A DNA stretch of 64,000 nt from Volvox africanus (GCA_030268105.1 BSDZ01000013.1:3205001-3269000), one strand, 5' to 3'; shown: positions 10,032-22,260, numbered from the stretch's first letter. Numbers and translations: made by a program. Notes: a model not told the origin generated them from the letters alone.

Positions 10032-10685
10032 TGGGGTTGGGAGAGGTATGGACGGGGCCGGGGCCCTTGCCCTTGTGGCTTCGGGTGCCTGGGTACTAAG
10101 TGGCTGAACTCAGCGAATGCGATTCAGCAGCGATTAAAAAACGATGCCTGGAGAAATTGTGTCGTAGGTGTCCCACGAACTCTCTGCGATTTGTGCGGTG
10201 GCAACCGGCACCACTGTAGGCACGAGGATATTGTACGGACGTTGTGACCTGGGTCAGCCAGCCCAATTGAGAAGTCCCAGCGCCTGATCGCGACGAAGCC
10301 TCCGGCCGACGGCATTCAGATCTGACGTGCGAGGTGGGCCACCGACCGAAGGGTCGTCAGCTGTCATCCGTACGACTGGCTGGGGAAGCATAATAGGACC
10401 GTCCGAACTCCATCAAAAGTCTAGGAGCCTAGCACTCTTCAAAGTTATATTTTGCGGAAGGCGATTCCGGTTTACGTTGCCCACTGAGCTCGCATCCGTT
10501 CATTGTTGAACTAATACAAAGTAGCCTCTTTGACATTGCATCAGTATTGGAATTCACCAAGCAGCGAAGCCGATCCATACTTGCTTGCTTGACCACAGGC
10601 CGGACTTCTTGCCCGTCACACTTTTTGTCTCACCTGACGGGCGGGAAGTTGTACTTTGATCGTTAACGACGTTGCCTCGGAACCA
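10032..10685. other. Intergenic, upstream of the methyltransferase gene
   Basis: The region between the methyltransferase start codon and the tandem-repeat array should contain its promoter. I see only short open frames and no recognisable motif or repeat. Confidence 0.4.
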
Positions 10686-10800
10686 CCTAGAATCACGTGC
10701 ACGAACTCTTTCACAGCCGCCGATGGGGGTCGGGGTGTTATAAGTATGAATGGAATGGTGACCACTCCAGAGGGATATGAAGCGGGCACTGTGCTAACGT
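10686..10800. repeat. 179-bp tandem repeat, left partial unit
   Basis: This stretch from cctagaatcacgtgcacg to gcgggcactgtg matches 54509-54618 closely. It is followed by ctaacgt and then directly by an LTR. It is the left half of a repeat array split by the 43.6-kb insertion. Confidence 0.9.
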
Positions 10801-11635
10801 TGTTGTGCTACGGTTCGTTTCCCGCCAATGCGTAGGTCAATGCGACGCTACAAGGCGATGTGCTGACTATGAATGCATGACGAATATGAATGAACTTGCA
10901 TGAATATAAATGTATTTGCATACATTTATTTATGTTTGGCATGTTACTATCATACATCGCGACATATTCTATTGCATCACTGCTGATCCGCCTAACATGC
11001 ATAAAATCCCGAATAATTGAGGCGCGCGTTATGCTCGTGCTATGGAACGATAAGTAATATTATTTGTTATAATATTACATCATTACGGCACACGTTAAGA
11101 GCGCCGCACTCGTCGCGATACATGCCTTGCAACTGAATATCGTTATTCGGACCCTTGCATCATGCGAATGCCGGAAAGGCTTGTCGGTTGTTATACATGG
11201 ACATCGCAGATACGCGGTAGGGTTGTCACACTTAGGATCGGCCTCCTAGTGTGGGTTGTACGGCGTAGCGATATTTCAGATAAGTATAACAGATGCGAGG
11301 ACGGCTAAGTAAAGCAAGACATCTTGATGCCTAGAGGACACTTCTGTGTTCAATCTCATTATTGCTATTTGCTCTTTACTTAGTCCGAGCTAAGCCTGAA
11401 CTTCGCTTGTCACCGCCGCGTGATGATTGCTTGCTTCCGGCGCTGACGGCGATCACATCCATCGCATCGGTCTTGCCTGTATTATTATAAGTTATATCTC
11501 TTCTTGCTTTGAAGTCTTCCGCTGTCTCTGTTTGCTCTCGATTGCCTTGCTGTACTTGCAAGTGCTTGCGCATCGGTATCGAAAGTCTTCAGACGTGCAG
11601 ATATCTATGAGCAAACCCGAAGGAGAGGTACAACA
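10801..11635 (+). repeat. A1 5' LTR
   Basis: 835 bp, bounded by TGTTGT and ACAACA. It contains short palindromes, including a 16-18-bp one around ccgaatatcgttattcgg type sequence and an AT-rich one near 11050-11075 (taatattatttgttataatatta). It is followed after three bases by the primer-binding site. Confidence 0.92.
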
Positions 11636-11638
11636 ATT

Positions 11639-11657
11639 TGGTATCGAGAGAGGTTCG
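11639..11657 (+). promoter_or_regulatory. A1 primer-binding site
   Basis: TGGTATCGAGAGAGGTTCG starts three bases after the 5' LTR. TGG pairs with a tRNA 3' CCA, and GGTTCG matches a T-arm, so the whole stretch looks complementary to a tRNA 3' end. A2 and B1 have the same site with one difference (gagacagg). The primer tRNA is not identified. Only the first seven bases match the usual plant initiator-Met site. Confidence 0.7.
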
Positions 11658-12903
11658 TTGCCTAACTGTCTCTTTGTGCTTTATCAGAAGTAGGTTCTTT
11701 CCATGGCAAGTGTCAGTGAAGTGGACCGCTAGATACTTTTGCTGAAGACCTGGGCCGCGCCGTGTTGGACGCCGCCGCTTCCGGTTTGTAATTGTTTGAT
11801 CGCTTTTACTCGATTGCTGCACTTGTTGTGTAAGTGTATGCCCTGAGTCGCAGGTAATCTCAGGGGTCCGGCATTGCTTGCCACCACAACTGAGGTCGGC
11901 TTGCACCCTGACCAGTTGGCGATCCTGATCACACAGACTACTGAGATTAGAAGCCGAGTGGGCATGTACTTGCTGAACCTGCTCAATCTACTCAAGAGTG
12001 CTGTCGGTAGGCTCACCAAATTGCTTGTACTCATGTGTTGCCTTTGCATTAGAAGCTGTCTTCTATCACGCAAGCTGAGGGTGTTGATTCGTGTCCCATG
12101 TCTACGGAACGCGACGATACGCCACTTACTAGCTTAGCAAGCCAACCTGAACTTGTCGTGGTTGCTAGAGCTATGGATAGAGGTCTTGAGACTGTTGGCA
12201 CGCAAGCTACTCAAGAACCCCTTGTTCTTCAGACCCGTGCCCATCTGATTGTGCCGCATTCAGCAGTCAATACTAATATGGAAAACACTGCTGATCCACG
12301 GGGTCTACCATCACCTCAAATGCAAGACCGCGCCGGTCTACCCGAGGTGATGAGACTTACGATTCCTGTACCTAGGCTTAAAATCTCGCTTCATGAGAAT
12401 CCTAAGACACCAGGCTGTAGCATAGCTGATTCAACTCGTGTGTATGTACACGATGCTAAGAAGTATCTCCAGGCTGTGCATGGTGGTGATAATGATGGTA
12501 TCAGATGCCTCTTCATTGGCAACACCCTCGAGGGTGCAGTGAAGGACTGGTACGATGAATGGACCACCGCCAGGACTGACTTTATGTTTGACGGATTGAC
12601 TTCTGCACGGTTTGCCACTGAGGTGCACATACGTGATGTTAAGGCTCACAAGTTGTTGGCAGCTGGCACATTTTACATGCGTCGGGGTGAAATGTACCTG
12701 TGTACTAGTCACGCTTTGAAGCACTAGTGACCCCCATTGCTAACCTCACCAAGGATGATTTGGTTCCAGCAAGGCCTACCGAAACTTTTGGCAAAATGGT
12801 GTGCTACTGACTTGTCTGGGGAGCCGTTCAAGTCGTATGACGCTTAGGTGAAATTTGCTAGGGGAACCGAGGTGCGACTTCTTGCCGGTGAGGATGATGT
12901 CAA

Positions 12904-13737
12904 TGTTGTACCTCTCGTTCGCGTTTGCTCATAAGTATCTGCACGTCTGGAGACTTTCGACACCGATGCGCGAGCACTTGCAAGTACAGCAAGGCAAGCG
13001 AGAGCAAACAGAGACAGCGGAAGACTTCAAGACGAAGAGAGATATAACTTACAGTCTTACAGATCAGAACGATGCAATGGACGAAATCGCCGTCAGCGCC
13101 GGAAGCAAGCAATCATCACGCGGCGGTGATTAGCGAAGTTCAGGCTTAGCTCGGGCTAAGTAGAATAGCGTATAGCAATAGTAATATAGAACACACGAGT
13201 GTTCTCCGGTATCGAATGTCTTATCTTGCTTAGCCGTCCTCACATCTGTTATACTCGCAGCATCGCAATGCCGTACCATTCACATCAGGAGGCCGATCCT
13301 AGATGTGACAACCCTACTGCATATAGGCGATGTCTATGCATAACAACGTATAAGCCTTTCCGGCATTCACATGATGCAAGGGTCCGGATAACGATATCCG
13401 GTTGCAGGGCATGTATCGCGACGAGTGCGGCGCTCTCAACGTGTGCTGTAATGAAGTAATATTATATCAGATAACATTACTTATTGTTTCATAGCACGAG
13501 CATAATGCGCACTTCAATGCTTCGGGCTTTCATGCATGCTAGGCGGATTTGCCATGGTGCGATGTCGCGATGGTTAATGACAACATGCCAAATGCATATA
13601 TAAATGTACACGAATACATTTATATCATGCGGATTCATTCATATGCAATGTGTTCATCACAATAGCACTTCGCCTTGTAGGATCACATCGACCTACGCAT
13701 CGGTGGGAAACTAACCGTAGCACAACAATTATCCCCC
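12904..13737 (-). repeat. A2 3' LTR
   Basis: 834 bp, TGTTGTACCTC at the left edge on the plus strand and GCACAACA at the right. Very similar to the partner at 19546-20369 and to the solo LTR at 47585-48408. Confidence 0.93.
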
Positions 13738-13786
13738 CTCCCGTATGCAGCGTCCTCGCTGCATCATACAGCATCGACTGCAGGGG

Positions 13787-16700
13787 TCATTGGGCTTGCG
13801 TGGCACGTTTGCAGGCTTCTTCGAGCAGGGGCTTCATGTCCTGTGAGAAGTTGCGTGCCGGTTCCCATGAGTTGTGCTCGTCGGTATACCCTGTCCACTT
13901 AACCAAGTACTCGTGTACTGTCTGCTTACGTCGGTGTCGGCCCACATGACGCGCGCGATAATCTAACACCCGCTCCACATCGTAAAACTTCTGTTTACCA
14001 GCGATCCAGGTCTCGGGAACTGGTTCGATCGCTGCAGGGGCGTTAGCAGGCTCAGGGACGGGTTCCGTACCACGATACGGACGAACAAGTGATACGTGAA
14101 ACATGGGGTGAATGGTCATATCAGCGGGCAATACAAGCTGCACAGCCACATTCCCAACCATGCGCACGACAGGATACGGACCAATCCAGCGGGGTAAGAG
14201 TTTTCGGGATCCGTCGGCCAAGGAACGCAAGTTCTTGGTGCTTAGCAACACGAGTTGCCCCTCCGAAAACGTCACATCCTGCTTGGATTTGTTGTAGTAT
14301 TCCATCGTTCGTTGCTGCGCCGCGTCCAAACACGACTTCGCGTCTGTGATTCGGGACATAAAAGACTTGGCAAAAAGTTTAGCAGCAGGCACGTTCACTT
14401 CCAACTCACGCCACACGGGTAGCGCGGGATGAAACCCGTAGTTAAGAAAGAACGGACTTTTGCCTGTAGAGCGGTTCACAGCGTTGTTAAGCGCGAATTC
14501 TGCCGCAGTCAAATATGTATCCCAAACAAGTGGTGTGCGACCAGCATAATTGCGCAACATATCACCCAACGTGCGATTTGTGCGTTCGGTTTGACCATCA
14601 GTCTGCGGGTGATACGCCGTGCTCAGGTTGACGCGCATGCCAACTAGTTTGCAGAGTGCTTCCCAAAACTTAGACGTGAACTGCCCACTGCAGTCCGAAA
14701 TCACATTTTTGGGAACCCCGTGTAACCGAACCACATTGTCGAAAAACAAACGTGTGGTTTGCTCAGCCGTGCAGGATGATGTGCATGGTGCTAGGTGAAC
14801 CATCTTAGTCAGACGATCGACCATTACGAACACCGCATCATATCCCCCCTCAGTTTTGGGCAGCGCGACTACGAAGTCCATGGAAACACTTTCCCAAGGC
14901 GCATCCGGGACAGGCAACGGTTGCAACAACCCATGGCCCTTACCGGACAAAGCCTTATTGCGCTGGCATAGACTGCATGTCTGTACGAAGTTCACCGCAT
15001 CCTTAGCCAAACGAGGCCACCAAAAGGAATGTTGCACCAAGTCGATCAATCGCTTGCTACCAGGGTGTCCTGCTAACGGGTCCTCGTGGAACCGCGCAAG
15101 GATGTCGTAGCGTGTCATCGTTCGGAACGACGATTTGCGTAGCTGCACCCTCCGTCCGTAGCCAAAGGCCATTCTGCTTGCGAAGGTTTTCTACATTAGC
15201 CGGGTCCGCGAACCAGGCGTCTGCGTTGTAGGCAACCTTCAACCGCTCTGTGAGGTCCGTCGCGATCGGTACCTCCTCGCTACGCGGCCGCACGACGGGC
15301 GCTGCCAAAATTGCAGTGTGTAGCGACGGATGCCGACTGAGAGCATCGGCAATATTCAATTTACCAGAAATATACTCCCAGGTGCAGTCGAACCTAGCTA
15401 GGTATTCCATCCACCTAGCCTGACGGCGGTTCAACGTCGGAACGCTTTGCAAAAACGTTAGGGGCTTATGGTCAGTCTTTAAAGTAAACGGGCGTCCCTT
15501 GAGGTAACAGCGCCATTCCTTTAAAGCATGCAGCACGGCCAGAAGCTCATGTTCCCCGGTGGTGTAGCGAATCTCCGCACCAGAAAACTTCTTACTCGTG
15601 AAGGCGATCGGTCGCCCTTCCTGTAACAATACAGCGCCGCTTCCAAATATTGAGTCATCAGACACTACCTCAACACGAAATGGCAACGAGTAATCAGGGA
15701 ATGCAAGGGTGACATCTTTGGCAACGATTCGTTTGAGCTCTTCGAATGCCCGCTGGCACTGCGACGTCCACGACTCGAGCGAAACGAAAACGCCTTTGCG
15801 AGTTAAGTTAGTAAGCGGGGCCGCAATGATGGAATATTTTTCAATGAACTTTCGGAAATAATTGGTCAAGCCAAGGAACTTACCCAGCTCCGTGAGGTTC
15901 TGAGGCGCGGGCCAATCACGAACCACGGCGACCTTCCGCGGGTCCATCTTCACACCGGTGGCCGACACAATGTGGCCCAAATATTCCACCTGAGGCTGCG
16001 CCCAAAAGCATTTGGCGCGTTTAGCAAACAATTGCTCCTGCCTCATAACGTCGAGCACGAGCCGAAGATGCTCCAAGTGCTCCTCGCGCGTCTTAGAATA
16101 TACCAAGATGTCATCCAGGTAGCAAACAACGAACCTGTCGATATTCGGCCTAAACATTCGGTCCATAACCGCCTGAAACGTCGCAGGGGCATTAGTCAAA
16201 CCAAACGATAGGACCGTATACTCAAAGTGACCGAAGGGCGTCCGAAAAGCGGTTTTCGGGATATCAGAGGCAGCGATGCGAATCTGATTGTAGCCCTGTT
16301 GTAAGTCAATTGAGGAAAAATAAGCCGAGCCCTTCAGCTTATCCAACAGGTCGTCAACGCGTGGCAAAGGGTAGCGATTTTTCACCGTATTCGCATTCAA
16401 CCCCCGGTAATCAATGCACATGCGCAAGGTCCCATCCTTCTTACCGACAAACAAAATCGGTGCAGAATACGGGGATGTGCTGGGGTGTATCATACCCTTC
16501 GCGAGCAAATCCGTCACCTGGCGCTTCACCTCGTCCAGCTCCAATGGACTCAACCTGTACATTGGCCGGGCCGTAGGCTGCGCTCCAGGCATGAGAGGGA
16601 TTGTGTGATCAACAGGACGCATAGGTGGCAGCCCGGGGATATCTTTGAAGACGTCCTCATACTGCAACAGTAGGGCCTCAACCTCAGGATCCACAGAAAT

Positions 16701-17843
16701 CTGCGCGGTGGTGCCACTACAGCCTACCCGTGGCCTCAAAAGCGGTCCGTGGGCACCCTTCTGTAACAAACGGACGGCCTCCTTACGCCCGACTAGCTCT
16801 GGTTCGATTCGCGCGGCCATTGCGGTCACAGCGAAATTAACCATAGGCACCGCCTCAGTTTCGCCCTCCTTTGGTGTGACATGTTCGAACGACAGGAAAG
16901 GTACCTTAATCGACAGAGTACCCTTGCACATATGCAGGGTTGCGGTCTCCATATCGATGCGCGCGCGGTACTGCCGTAATGTCGACGACCCCATTATGTA
17001 CGGTGCAGTCTCTGCTAAGCCCTGCAGCACGTACGGCCGGGTCACAACACGCAAAGGGCCTATCGATAGGCTAAGGGTAATCCTGCCCACGATGGGATGC
17101 TTACCCCCGTCAGCAAGGGTAACCTGTGGACAATCAGACGACTCTGGGGACAACCCCAGCGCATTCACCTCTGCGACAGAGATGAAGTCGTCGCTGGCAC
17201 CGGTGTCAACAAGTGCCTTCAGAGTACGGCCATTCAAACCGATCTGAACCACAGGGACACGGTTATCTACGAGCGACTGCCCAGCAGACAACGTCAGTGC
17301 ATTTAGGGCGGGTCCGTAACCTACGGCACCCCCGTCAGGAGCTTCGTACCAAACGTCAACCGAGTAGGATGTGCTTGGCCACGGAGCCAGCGTACCCTCC
17401 CGATCCACACCATTAAACAAAACGGTGCCGGGCTCGAACCGGTGGACATGCCGCATACCCCTTAACGATGCCTCTGCCTTGCGCCGACAGAAAGCGGGGA
17501 GTAAAACACATGCGGCGGTGCCTGGATATTGACGCCTACACCTCCTGTATATGGCCAACTGCTCCGACATCTCACGCAGAGACGAGGGGATGAACAAAAC
17601 CACGTGGTTAGACAGATCGATAGACGACAGGGGACGGCGAGGTGTAAACAAATTACACAACGGGTCGAAGCAGAGAAGTCCCGTGCGTCCGTCAAGCGTG
17701 ATGCGTCGCGCAATGACTCGCTCGATGTGTCCAAGTACACAAGGCAACAATGCCTTAACGGCTGGCCGTAAGGATGACCACCGACCACGCGTTAGTTCAG
17801 AAATCCCAGGTGGTGCCCCCTCCGCAGGAACCCGGGCAAGCCC
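13787..17843 (-). pseudogene. A2 pol: protease-RT-RNase H-integrase-chromodomain, frameshifted
   Basis: The frame continues from gag past TAG 17846-17844. Motifs in order: protease [14 protein letters not shown] with [14 protein letters not shown]; RNase H ([28 protein letters not shown]); integrase zinc finger (LAGHPG…CSLCQRNK); integrase core with SMDF, ISDCSGQF and DGQTERTNR carrying the D-D-E residues; and a C-terminal chromodomain (HEYLVKWTGYTDEHNSWEP). The frame breaks near 15113. Compared with the B copies, five bases are missing between the codons for DDT and YDI, apparently a slip between two gct triplets. The 897-codon upstream frame ends there, and the 461-codon integrase part lies in another frame. 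The integrase also has SDCSGQF where the relatives have SDRGGQF. Confidence 0.88.
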
Positions 17844-19079
17844 CTATTTCGGCTGAGGTACAAACGGCGGCATTAGCGGGCAATCCTTCGTGGAATGGCT
17901 CTCCGCACACCGTAGACAAACGTTGGCCAATTTCCGACGCTCGAATTCGGAACGATTGCAATTCCATTTTGGCATATACGTGTCGTCCGTGCGAGTCCGC
18001 TTCGCATTGGGGTCGGAACGCTGTGCGGCTGCCGTCGACGGCGCACCACCACGCTTCCTGTTTTTAGCCGGGTCCGAGCTCGGACCTGCTCCTCCTGACC
18101 CACGGACACCCGAGCTAGCGCCCCCGCGCGCCTGGCGTTGCCGGTTGCTGCGTCGCGTCGCGGCAGTAGGCGTGGGGTGGGTCGCTCCGAAGTCCTGGTC
18201 AAGAGCTACGGCTTCCCCAAGCGGATCCTGCACTTGCACGGCATTTGCACGAGGGGCAGACTTGACTTCTTCCTCACCGGCAAGGAGTCGTATCTCCGTG
18301 CCCTTAGCAAAAGCGACCAAAGCATCATACGACTTGATCTGCGCTCCAACCAAGTCAGTAGCGCACCATTTAGCCAAAAGTTTCGTCAGGCCTCGCCTAA
18401 ACCAAAAGACACGCTCGGATTCAGTGAGGTCAGCAATGGGAGTCACAAGTGCTTCGAAGCGTGACTGGTACGCAGGTACATTTTCATCCCGACGCATGTG
18501 GTAGCTACCGGCTGCCAAAACCTTACGAGCTTCCACATCGCGTGCTTGAACCTCAGTAGCGAATCGTGCGAGCAAAGCGGCGACCAACTCGTCAAAAGTA
18601 TAGTTGCCCCGGGCGTTGGTCCAATTGCGATACCAGTCCTTCGCTGAGCCCTCGAGGGTGTTACCAACGAAGAGACACCTGATACCGTCATTATCGCCAC
18701 CATGAACAGCCTGGAGATACTTTTTAGCGTCACGCACGTACGCACGAGTTGCATCGGCTATGCTATGCCCTGGTGTCTTGTCGGTCAGCGAAATATTGAG
18801 CCTAGGAACGGGAATCGACAATCTCATCACCTCAGGGATGTCATCATGCCCTCGAGCTTGAGGTAATGGCAAAACCCTTGGTCCAGCAGTGTTGTCCATA
18901 TTCGTGTTCACTGCTGAATGCGGCACAATTAAGTGAGCAGGGGTCTGAAGGAAAAGGGGCTCTTGAGTGGCTCGCGCGCCAACAGTCTCAAGACCTCTAT
19001 CCGGTGCTCTAGCAGCCACAACAAAATCGGGTTGGCTAGCTAGGCTAGTGTGCGGCGTATCGTCTTGTTCCACGGACAT
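17844..19079 (-). CDS. A2 Gag polyprotein
   Basis: 411 aa from ATG 19079 to TAG 17844. The central part (residues about 85-270) is a retrotransposon capsid domain: PEVMRLSIPVPRLNIS, YLQAVHGGDNDGIRCLF, AKDWYRNW, YQSRFEALVTPIADL, WFRRGL. A Gly/Arg/Ser-rich basic linker follows (RGGASSGVRGSGGAGPSS). A zinc knuckle, CLRCAESHSTKDC, lies at the C-terminus and has spacing C-x2-C-x3-H-x4-C, one residue shorter than the usual CCHC box. Gag would assemble the particle and bind element RNA. The TAG stop is followed in frame by pol without any early ATG. Confidence 0.9.
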   Translation of the reverse strand: MSVEQDDTPHTSLASQPDFVVAARAPDRGLETVGARATQEPLFLQTPAHLIVPHSAVNTNMDNTAGPRVLPLPQARGHDDIPEVMRLSIPVPRLNISLTDKTPGHSIADATRAYVRDAKKYLQAVHGGDNDGIRCLFVGNTLEGSAKDWYRNWTNARGNYTFDELVAALLARFATEVQARDVEARKVLAAGSYHMRRDENVPAYQSRFEALVTPIADLTESERVFWFRRGLTKLLAKWCATDLVGAQIKSYDALVAFAKGTEIRLLAGEEEVKSAPRANAVQVQDPLGEAVALDQDFGATHPTPTAATRRSNRQRQARGGASSGVRGSGGAGPSSDPAKNRKRGGAPSTAAAQRSDPNAKRTRTDDTYMPKWNCNRSEFERRKLANVCLRCAESHSTKDCPLMPPFVPQPK

Positions 19080-19523
19080 GGAGCACGAAACGATACCCTA
19101 GGTTTGCGTAATAGAAGCCGACTTCTATCGCAAAGGCAAGAGTACAAAGTGATTCGGTGAGCCTACCGACAGTACTCTTGAGAAGATTCAGTAAACTCAG
19201 CAAGTACTTGCCCAGCTGAGTCCTGATCTCCGTAGTTTGGGCAATGAGAGTCGCCAACTGGTCTGGACGAAAGCCGGTCTCAGTCACCGCAGCAAGCAAT
19301 GCCGGTGCACTGAGATTACCTGCGACTCAGAGCGTACACTTACACAACAAGTGCAGCAATCTAAGCAAAAGCAATTAAACAATTACAAACCGGAAGCGGC
19401 GGCGTCCAAAACGGCGTGGCCTAGGTCTTCGGCAAAAGTATCTAGCGGTCCTCGTGGTTCGTCGCTGGAACTTGCCATAGAAAGAACCTACTTCCGATTA
19501 GACAAAGAGAGACAGTTAGGCAA

Positions 19524-19542
19524 CGAACCTGTCTCGATACCA
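19524..19542 (-). promoter_or_regulatory. A2 primer-binding site
   Basis: Read on the minus strand it is TGGTATCGAGACAGGTTCG, three bases inside the 5' LTR. It has the CCA-complement and T-arm-like GGTTCG of a tRNA-primed site. Confidence 0.7.
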
Positions 19543-19545
19543 AAT

Positions 19546-20369
19546 TGTTGTACCTCTCGTTCACGTTTGCTCATAAGTATCTGCACGTCTGGAGACTTTC
19601 GACACCGATGCGCGAGCACTTGCAAGTACAGCAAGGCAAGCGAGAGCAAACAGAGACAGTGGAAGACTTCAAGACGAAGAGAGATATAACTTACAGTCTT
19701 ACAGATCGGAACGATGCAATGGACGAAATCGCCGTCAGCGCCGGAAGCAAGCAATCATCACGCGGCGGTGATTAGCGAAGTTCAGGCTTAGCTCGGGCTA
19801 AGTAGAATAGCGTATAGCAATAGTAATATAGAACACGCGAGTGTTCTCCGGTATCGAATGTCTTATCTTGCTTAGCCGTCCTCGCATCTGTTATACTCGC
19901 AGCATCGCAATGCCGTACGATTCACATCAGGAGGCCGATCCTAGATGTGACAACCCTACTGCATATAGGCGATGTCTACGCATAACAACGTATAAGCCTT
20001 TCCGGCATTCGCATGATGCAAGGGTCCGGATAACGATATCCGGTTGCAGGGCATGTATCGTGACGAGTGCGGCGCTCTCAACGTGTGCTGTAATGAAGTA
20101 ATATTATATCAGATAACATTACTTATTGTTTCGTAGCACGAGCATAATGCGCACTTCAATGCTTCGGGCTTTCATGCATGCTAGGCGGATTTGCCATGGT
20201 GTGATGTCGCGATGGGTAATGACAACATGCCAAATGCATATATAAATGTACACGAATACACTTATATCATGCGGATTCATTCATATGCAATGTGTTCATC
20301 ACAATAGCACTTCGCCTTGTAGGATCACATCGACCTACGCATCGGCGGGAAACTAACCGTAGCACAACA
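19546..20369 (-). repeat. A2 5' LTR
   Basis: 824 bp. Nearly identical to the 3' LTR, so insertion was fairly recent. Bounded on the right by the GTCAA target duplication and resumed A1 gag. Confidence 0.93.
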
Positions 20370-20900
20370 GTCAAACCTATCCCTTGTGCAAATGCTGTGC
20401 AAGCACAGGATCCACTTGGGGAAGCTGTGGCTCTGGATCAGGAACTTGGAGCTACTTGCCTCGCACCTACTGTCATGGCACGACGCAATGACAGACAGTG
20501 TAGGACGCATGGGGGTGCTAGCTCAGGTGTCCACGGATCAGGGAGAGCAGGTTCGAGCTCGGACCCAGCAAAGAGCAGGAAGTGTGGGGCCCGCCGTCGA
20601 CGGCAGCCGCACAGCGCTCTGACCCCCATGTGAAGCGATCGTCCACTGATGACCCATTTATGCCGAAATGGAATTGCAACAAATCTGAGTTCGAGCGTCA
20701 GAAGATGGCCAATGTTTGTTTATGGTGTGAGGAGAGCCATTCTACCAAGGATTGCCCGTTTCTGCCGCCGTTGGTCCCTAAGCCGAAATAGGGGTTTGCT
20801 CGGGTTCCTGTGGAGGGGGCTCCACCCGGGATTGCTGAACTTACATGTGGTCGGTGGTCATCCTTACGGCCAGCCATGAGGGCATTGCTGCCTTGTGTAC

Positions 20901-22260
20901 TGTTGTACGCCGGTTCGATCACCGTTTGCACCGAAATAGGCCGCAATGCATTTGAACATTATGAAGCATAATACAATCATATTAGCATGATATACTCGAG
21001 TATATCTAGCTAATCAGGCATGCTGCATTACCACCTACGACATCACGGTGTCGGTCAACATGTTTGACTCGATGCTGATAATTAATGTGCGATCTATCCA
21101 TTGGCATAACATATTGCGTGATAATACTTTAAATATTATGACCTCATTTACGTCATAAACCATACGCGTATGCGAGAAGGCGACAATCACGATGGTTGGG
21201 TCAGCAACCGAATATCGATATTCGGACCTTTGCATATTGCATGCGTTGCATCCATTAATACCACGGATTACGCGGTATTTAGAACAGTGCTACGAAGGTA
21301 CTCACACATGAGATCGGAATCCAGTGAGACCTGTACTGTGCATCGGTATCGCGACGTGATAGGTGCGAGGACGGCCGCCTAGAGACCGAAGTCGGCTCGT
21401 GCTACTTTGGACTAAGTACTCGTGTACTTAACTCTTTCTAATTTGCATACATACTTTATACTCATTTATATTCGGCCTGAGCTATTCCAGCACAGCATTC
21501 CCAGCCGGATGATGAATATTCCCCGCGGGGTCTGACGGCCATCTACCGATTTGTAAACGAAGACTATTTTAAGTTGGATCTTTCATTATTCTTGAGTCTT
21601 CCGCTGTCACTTTGCTCACATTGGATCGCCTTGCTGTTCGTAAGCTTGGTGCACACTAGTTAACATTCAGACGTGCAGATTCAGTGCATGATTGAAGAAG
21701 GAAGGATACAACAAATTTGGTATCGAGACAGGTTCGTTGCCTGATTGTCTAATGATGCTCAATCGGAAGTAAGTTCTTTCTAGGACGATTGTCGACCATG
21801 GGCGACGTCGCCCACTAGACATTATCGCCGAAGAACTTGTCCACGCTGTATTAGATAATGTTGCTTCCAAATTGTGATTGCTTTTATACCTTTGTGGTTT
21901 ACTGCAATTGTGGCGTGAGCCTTTGCTCTGAGTTGCAGGTGAAACTAGTGGTCCGGCACCGCTTGCGATAGCTCCTGGTTACAACTTGCATTCTAATCAG
22001 CTGGAGGCTTTGATCGCGCGGACTACAGGGACCAACTGAGTACGTATCTGCCATATCTACTCAAAGCCTGCAAGAGTATTGTCGGTGTGCTGACCAAATT
22101 GCTTGTATTCTTGTGCTAGATTCGTGTGAATCACTTGCACACTTGCTTTAGAATTATGTGCATCGTTTATTGTCACGCAATTTGAATATATTGGTCAGCG
22201 TTCCATGATGGCAGGACGTGATGACCCGTCGTTTGTAGGCTTGGCATGTCAACCTGAGCC
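20901..22260 (+). mobile_element. B1: 5' end of a B-family element (LTR, PBS, leader, gag start), truncated
   Basis: The LTR at 20901-21713 (TGTTGTACGCC…GGATACAACA, 813 bp) is inserted in A1 pol after ccttgtgtac. A PBS begins at 21718 (TGGTATCGAGACAGGTTCG). A non-coding leader of about 480 bp and the first codons of gag (MMAGRDDPSFVGLACQPE) follow. At 22260 the sequence stops abruptly and continues as an inverted, truncated B LTR. The same leader and gag start occur in reverse orientation at 26660-27201. Confidence 0.85.

Larger units (their letters stand above)
12904..20369 (-). mobile_element. A2: nearly complete Ty3/gypsy chromovirus-type element
   Basis: 7,466 bp on the minus strand, with LTRs at 12904-13737 (3') and 19546-20369 (5'), a PBS at 19524-19542, gag, pol, and a purine-rich tract just inside the 3' LTR (13738-13755, read as GGGAGGGGGGATAAT). 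GTCAA flanks both ends (12899-12903 and 20370-20374), so it inserted directly into A1 gag. Order gag, protease, RT, RNase H, integrase, chromodomain is Ty3/gypsy. It is almost intact, with one frameshift in pol. Confidence 0.93.
12098..20791 (+). pseudogene. A1 gag, broken (12098-12898 and 20375-20791)
   Basis: The first part encodes the N-terminus and capsid-like region (EVMRLTIPVPRLKIS, YLQAVHGGDNDGIRCLF, VKDWYDEW). Compared with A2 gag it carries a one-base loss near 12690 that leads to a stop at 12727, and further stops after that. A2 then interrupts it at 12904-20369. The gag resumes after the GTCAA duplication, through a basic region to the zinc knuckle CLWCEESHSTKDC. It ends at TAG 20789-20791, which is followed in the same frame by pol sequence up to the B1 LTR at 20901. 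This is a dead copy. Confidence 0.8.

Noticed and set aside
17844..17846. TAG reassigned as a sense codon (as in some ulvophyte algae)
   Set aside because: MED25 has some hundreds of Gln codons, all CAG or CAA and none TAG or TAA, and the D pol frame clearly ends at a TAG. A recoded single stop is the better explanation.
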